Shown here: in pieces, positions 4,596-6,475 of the stretch
Numbering within the stretch: the stretch's first letter is position 1
Layout of the letters: each line of letters opens with the position of its first letter
DNA from: NZQO01 sp964639255
GTDB lineage: Bacteria; Bacteroidota; Bacteroidia; Flavobacteriales; Flavobacteriaceae
Length of the DNA: 6,475 nt
NCBI GenBank assembly: GCA_964639255.1
Contig: CAZXDP010000086.1
Location: 1-6,475 of the forward strand
Direction of reading: 5' to 3'
Notes under the pieces: generated by a model
The model's database searches: none
What the model was told of the DNA's origin: nothing
What the model saw: the letters and a program-made list of their open reading frames with translations, nothing else
Position numbers and translations under genes: made by a program

Positions 4596-6475
4596 ATGGA
4601 AAAAAGTATACGCCCATTTATTTTGTTATTATTGACTAGTGCTTGCCTCTTTGCACAATCGGGAGGTGATCCCAATTGGACCTTTATAAGAACAGACAAC
4701 ACTGGTATTGGCGGCCAGCTGCATTTTACGCTACAGGGCGATAGCTTCAACAATATATGGACTGGCGGCTATACTTCCAATACCGATGAGGGAAGTTTGG
4801 TTCGCGTGAGCACCAGCGATACCGTTTATACCAACTGGGGAACCTATTCTGAAGAGTTTCTTCCCAACGGAAAGATCTACGATATAGAATTCGATGCAAC
4901 AGGCATTATTTGGGTCGCCACCGAAGGAGGCTTAACGACTTCTAGCGACGGTTTGGAATGGCAACATTTCGATACCACAAATACCCCATTGCTCACAAGT
5001 AACGTAGATGCTTTAGCCATTGGCCCAGACGATGCCGTTTGGGCGGTGGCCAATGATCCCGATAATGCAAGCCTAAACGGCGTGGCGCACTTTAACGGTA
5101 GCGATTGGAACTATGTTACCTCCAGCACTTCCAATTTGCCGGCCTCCTCAGCCTATAACGATATCGCGGTAGACTTTAACGGAACGGTTTGGATAGCTAC
5201 CAATGAAGGGCTCATTACCTATGATGGTACAAATTGGAATTTGCTCACACCCTCCAATAGCGGACTGTCTGATACTACGGTGCACGAGGTAATTGTGGAT
5301 GACCAAGGTAGGCTTTGGGCACTAACCCCCGCTGCGGTTGATATTTTTGATGGAACCGATTGGTCCCATATTACTGAAAACGATTTACCCATTACCAACC
5401 TGAACGCTAGAACCTTGGCACTGCATGGCGACCGCATCATGATTACCGAAGCTGGCAACTACAGGTTGCTGCTTTTTGACGGAACCGATTGGACTGTAGA
5501 AACTACCAATTTTACGATGTTCGATTCCTATATCGATTTAGATGGAAATTTCTGGGTTTCAGGCTACGGGGTCGTGGCAAAATATGACGGCACAGGTGTT
5601 ACGCGCTACACACGCAACAATACGGGCCTGCCCGATAACTTCAACGAAGATATTTTTATAGATAGCCAAGGCAGACGCTGGTTTGCAAATGGCAACGGTG
5701 GCATACAGGTGTTCGATTGTCCCAACTGGGAAGTATATGGCCCCAATAACGAAGGTCTATTTCCCAATCCGCAACCAGGATATCAAACCACTATAGGCAC
5801 TTCTATTTCAGAAGATGCCGATGGCGACATCTGGTTTACCTACGACGGCACCTCAGGCTATGCCATTCAAATTCCCGGTGGAAATTACAAAGATTACGCT
5901 TCTTGGGTTATTTGGGACAATACCAACTCCTTACCCGAACTGCAATTCCCGCAAGAAGTGGCCGCGACACAAGATGGCTACGTATTTGTACGCGGCTACT
6001 ACAATAATTTGTTTATGTTCGATAAAAACACCAGTACCTGGAGCCTTTGGAATATGTCGAACGGCCTTACGGGTGCACCGCTAAGTTTAGCTGGAAGACA
6101 AAACGGCGATATGTACGTAGGCCGCTATCAAGGCATTGATATTTTCAGTAATGGTACGTGGAGCACGATGGATCTCTCTAGCCAAGGCATCGAGCATGTC
6201 TATGATATTCATTTTGATACCAACGACACCATGTGGCTGGGCACCCCCAATGGACTTTGGAGCTATGATGGCACCACCTGGACTACATGGAATATTGACA
6301 ACAGCAACATCGCAGCCAACAATGTAACCTCCATAGATAGTGACCCCAGTACCAATACTATTTACGTAAGCGCACACAATACCTATACGTGGCCCTATTA
6401 CGGCGGCATTTCCTATTTTGATGGTACAGGGAACACCTTCACCACCTTCTTAGCGGCCGATTCCCCTCTGGCACA
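4596..6475 (+). CDS. Exported multi-blade Reg_prop-like beta-propeller protein (3' end outside the window)
   Basis: I translated this frame from the ATG at 4596; it stays open for 626 codons to the window edge. The N-terminus is an export signal with core FILLLLTSACLFA. Cleavage after Ala20 (LFA before Gln21) is the simplest reading, but TSAC at 14-17 loosely fits a lipobox with Cys17, so a lipoprotein cannot be excluded. The rest is a chain of blades with the pattern DxxGxxW(V/I)AT..GL....(F/Y)DGTxW, typical of two-component regulator propeller (Reg_prop) repeats. The key aromatic lies at 55, 106, 149, 199, 241, 320, 362, 413, 464 (Phe), 507 (Tyr), 547 and 590 (Tyr), with one degenerate blade around Met282. 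That is 13 blades spaced 38-51 residues apart. DGTxW-like closing motifs occur at 166, 209, 251, 294, 330, 373, 517, 557 and 608. The C-terminus is unseen; a T9SS sorting domain, or a transmembrane kinase portion as in hybrid sensors, would settle its type. The role is probably extracellular binding; the ligand is unknown. Confidence 0.88.
   Translation, partial: MEKSIRPFILLLLTSACLFAQSGGDPNWTFIRTDNTGIGGQLHFTLQGDSFNNIWTGGYTSNTDEGSLVRVSTSDTVYTNWGTYSEEFLPNGKIYDIEFDATGIIWVATEGGLTTSSDGLEWQHFDTTNTPLLTSNVDALAIGPDDAVWAVANDPDNASLNGVAHFNGSDWNYVTSSTSNLPASSAYNDIAVDFNGTVWIATNEGLITYDGTNWNLLTPSNSGLSDTTVHEVIVDDQGRLWALTPAAVDIFDGTDWSHITENDLPITNLNARTLALHGDRIMITEAGNYRLLLFDGTDWTVETTNFTMFDSYIDLDGNFWVSGYGVVAKYDGTGVTRYTRNNTGLPDNFNEDIFIDSQGRRWFANGNGGIQVFDCPNWEVYGPNNEGLFPNPQPGYQTTIGTSISEDADGDIWFTYDGTSGYAIQIPGGNYKDYASWVIWDNTNSLPELQFPQEVAATQDGYVFVRGYYNNLFMFDKNTSTWSLWNMSNGLTGAPLSLAGRQNGDMYVGRYQGIDIFSNGTWSTMDLSSQGIEHVYDIHFDTNDTMWLGTPNGLWSYDGTTWTTWNIDNSNIAANNVTSIDSDPSTNTIYVSAHNTYTWPYYGGISYFDGTGNTFTTFLAADSPLA
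5346..5492 (+). repeat. Near-identical blade-end repeat inside the large propeller gene
   Basis: TTTGAYGGAACCGATTGG occurs at 5346-5363 (Y=T) and 5475-5492 (Y=C), differing by one synonymous base over 18. Both copies encode FDGTDW and lie 129 bases (43 codons, one blade) apart. This suggests fairly recent blade duplication or gene conversion, although the blade between them (around Met282) has lost the conserved Trp. Confidence 0.55.

Noticed and set aside
4609..4647. Lipoprotein signal in the large propeller protein
   Set aside because: TSAC at residues 14-17 only loosely fits a lipobox and a signal peptidase I site follows at LFA before Gln21; left as an alternative and not called.
5815..6377. 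Short reading frames on both strands (5815-6084, 6087-6377, 6136-6327)
   Set aside because: All overlap the open frame that begins at 4596, which has a signal peptide and regular blade repeats; the short frames have neither.

Overview
The window looks like chromosomal DNA from the Bacteroidota, most likely the family Flavobacteriaceae. The grounds are the short primary sigma factor with the typical Bacteroidota N-terminus, a type IX secretion (T9SS) sorting domain, a secreted Reg_prop-type propeller protein, start codons without clear Shine-Dalgarno sequences, and a TAnnTTTG-type -7 promoter element. All six genes lie on the + strand and coding density is high. No gene-free stretch exceeds about 160 bases, and I see no tRNA, rRNA, CRISPR array or insertion sequence.

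Region 1 (1-1000): rpoD, the housekeeping sigma factor, followed by two hairpins that each end in a T-run, i.e. a tandem terminator that isolates it from what follows.

Region 2 (about 1030-3275): a tight three-gene unit. It encodes a small stand-alone BLUF (blue-light, FAD-binding) photoreceptor-like protein, ribulose-phosphate 3-epimerase (rpe), and a seven-helix membrane protein with a cytoplasmic AraC-type DNA-binding domain. The gaps are 4 and 3 bases, so the three are almost certainly co-transcribed. A light sensor and a membrane-tethered regulator flanking a central-carbon enzyme is the most suggestive arrangement here. The BLUF protein keeps the flavin-pocket Tyr, Asn and Gln but has Tyr and Ser at the positions usually held by the semi-conserved Trp and Met.

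Region 3 (3276-6475): two exported beta-propeller proteins, each preceded by a leader with inverted repeats. The first is an NHL/SMP-30-like propeller with a C-terminal T9SS sorting domain. The second starts at 4596, is open to the window edge (626 codons visible), and consists of at least 13 Reg_prop-like blades. Its blade count resembles the sensor half of Bacteroides hybrid two-component systems, but here it starts as a free secreted or surface protein. Whether the AraC regulator controls these two genes cannot be decided from sequence alone.
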